Shown here one piece after another: positions 58,515 through 59,803 of a stretch of DNA of 59,803 nt. Source of the stretch: Scleroderma bovista (lineage: Eukaryota > Basidiomycota > Agaricomycetes > Boletales > Sclerodermataceae). Position 1 is the stretch's first letter, and each line of letters opens with the position of its first letter. Under the pieces are notes generated by a model. That model saw only the letters and a list, made by a program, of their open reading frames with translations. It ran no database searches and had not been told where the DNA came from. The position numbers and the translations under genes are program-made. The DNA lies in the NCBI GenBank assembly GCA_037178675.1, contig JAYMGJ010000393.1, positions 1 through 59,803 of the forward strand. The letters are read 5' to 3'.

Positions 58515-58926
58515 GACATGTCAAATCCACTACTTGCGATTCTCTTCCCTGCTATCCTGCAGCAAACACAAATGATACAGTGCTCTAGAACCCTTCTTAG
58601 ACCCTTACAGAGTACATAACCTTCTCCCTACTGCTCTAGAGAAGACTGTACTTGGGGAGCACCAATTTTCGCATTTTTGCCCTACAGAAGCTCATCCCAA
58701 GGGATTTGTGACACTCTGTGACCAGCTGTGACTCTACTTGTCATTCCAGGCCCCCTGACACTGCTCTTCTGGTCGGATCAGTTCTTCTATTATCCCCCAG
58801 CCACTCCCATCAGTGGCACTGCTTCAGAAGCTCATCTCCAGATCTAAAGTTCAATAGATCATAGGTTGTGCTTCCCTTCTTTCTGAGTCACACAGAGTCA
58901 CTCTGGCTCACTCTGACTCACTCTGC
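58515..58926. other. Unassigned sequence right of C2
   Basis: About 410 bp of AT-balanced sequence with no supported gene. It matches neither A3 pol nor the C1 interior, which would be expected if C1 and C2 were simple insertions. Confidence 0.5.
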
Positions 58927-59665
58927 TGTGCATTATTCATCCCCTCTTGGCATTACAAATCTCCATTATTCTCCTTATCAATCACTTACCAATCATCCTT
59001 CAAATCATGCTTATTATGCTGCTTATCAATTCATGACTCATGCCCCTATGATTCATATGCATTATGTCATCGCATATGCTCATTTAGCTTCGATCTACTC
59101 ATCCCATGCTTCCCCCCCTCTCTTTTGGGCCCCATGCAATGATCTTTCCATATTCTTGGTTATGCATCCCTTTTTACCTATGTTTTTGCTCTTTCTTTTG
59201 GCTCAGCAGCTTGTTTAGGCTCTCCCCATCGATTACTCAGCATGATTACACTGCTTACTGATCGCTTACCAGTTCCTTACCAATCTCTTACCAAGCACTT
59301 TGTCATTTGTGCTTACTGGGCCACAGCCCCTCCTGTATATAAACCAGCAGCCAAAGGCTGCAAGGAAGTGTCTGCTCCCCCCTCAATAAAGCAACCACAT
59401 TCACTCCTACTCACTGTCTATAAGCTCCCTCTCTGTCTTTGGACTTGTAGGTCACTCAGTGCTGGCCTAAAGCTCCTATATTGCTGTTTATCAGATATAT
59501 CTTGTATCTGATCATTTCTCTAGGCTGAAGTGCAGTCTAGCTCATCTGTCCACTCCATCCCATCACTTTCCATTGCATTCTTGAAGCAGGAGCTGTCCCC
59601 TTGCCCACTTGCATATTGCTGTCATTTGGTGTTGGTTGTTGGTTGTTCTGACCTCTTCCCTCACT
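58927..59665 (+). mobile_element. D-related LTR (5' LTR or solo)
   Basis: It starts TGTGCATTATTCATCC, like the D LTR start TGTGCATCAATGACTCC. It shares CTTACTGATCGCTTAC, TTTCTCTAGGCT and GGTTGTTCTGACC blocks in the same order. A TATA-like CTGTATATAAACC (about 59333) precedes AATAAAG (about 59388). The right end is approximate. Similarity to 22883-23745 is partial, so it is a divergent subfamily. Confidence 0.5.
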
Positions 59666-59803
59666 TAGGCACACACTGGCTAACACAGCTTCAGCTGGCA
59701 CAACCCCACCAGGTGCTGACCATGTTCCTGCTACTCCAGCAGAACAATCCACACACAATGACTGCATGTTTTCCAAACAATGTGGTTGGAAGGATAGTGA
59801 TGG
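59666..59803. other. Window end, nothing recognised
   Basis: The last 138 bp show no feature. They could be the start of the interior of a D-type element. Confidence 0.4.

Overview
The window is a repeat-dominated stretch of a basidiomycete (Agaricomycete-like) fungal genome. The main clues are a Plavaka-type DNA transposase with fungal-style short introns, a PIF/Harbinger transposon, chromodomain Ty3/gypsy retrotransposons (chromoviruses), a Ty1/copia gag, and Zn(II)2Cys6-type cysteine clusters. No single-copy host gene, rRNA gene or convincing tRNA gene was found. I name the gypsy families A, B and C, and the other LTR types D, E and F, only for bookkeeping.

Layout. 1-2468 is a giant near-perfect palindrome (arms about 1.2 kb, 71-bp spacer) whose outer parts run into an AT-rich satellite. 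The satellite continues to about 4640 and has an 870-880 bp higher-order period. A 68-bp minisatellite fills about 4650-5490. 5500-8009 is a broken copia element (partial D LTR, gag-protease, 5' LTR). 8115-17950 is one old minus-strand family-A element split by a plus-strand family-B element (B1, 9885-17436). B1 itself carries three solo LTRs (10640-11010, 14553-15172, 16224-16505). 18593-22072 is a minus-strand Plavaka transposase interrupted by a solo LTR, with a small divergent gene beside it that is truncated by a D LTR (22883-23745).

24308-44969 is a two-gene PIF/Harbinger element bounded by 645-bp inverted repeats. Its transposase gene is split by a complete family-B element (B2, 28080-42434, target duplication CAAAC). 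B2's accessory gene is in turn split by a young, structurally intact family-A element (A2, 29003-35339, target duplication GTGGA, LTRs differing at only two sites). 44970-48665 is a truncated plus-strand family-A copy (A3), cut inside reverse transcriptase by a minus-strand family-C remnant (C1). C1 is cut by a nearly intact plus-strand family-C element (C2, 50426-58514). The right end holds a D-related LTR.

Shared biology. Gag and Pol of all three gypsy families are in a -1 frame relationship with a canonical slippery heptamer at the gag end (A: T TTA AAA; B: A AAA AAA; C: A AAA AAT). Families B and C, but not A, carry an extra intron-containing gene between pol and the 3' LTR, on the opposite strand. 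It encodes a coiled-coil protein with a six-cysteine cluster matching or resembling the fungal Zn2Cys6 fold. This antisense accessory gene is the strongest candidate in the window for an under-described system. Family A instead has a conserved leader ORF joined in frame to gag through a single TAG. Five older copies and the Plavaka gene are broken mainly by Arg (CGA) to TGA changes, which suggests CpG-directed C-to-T decay.
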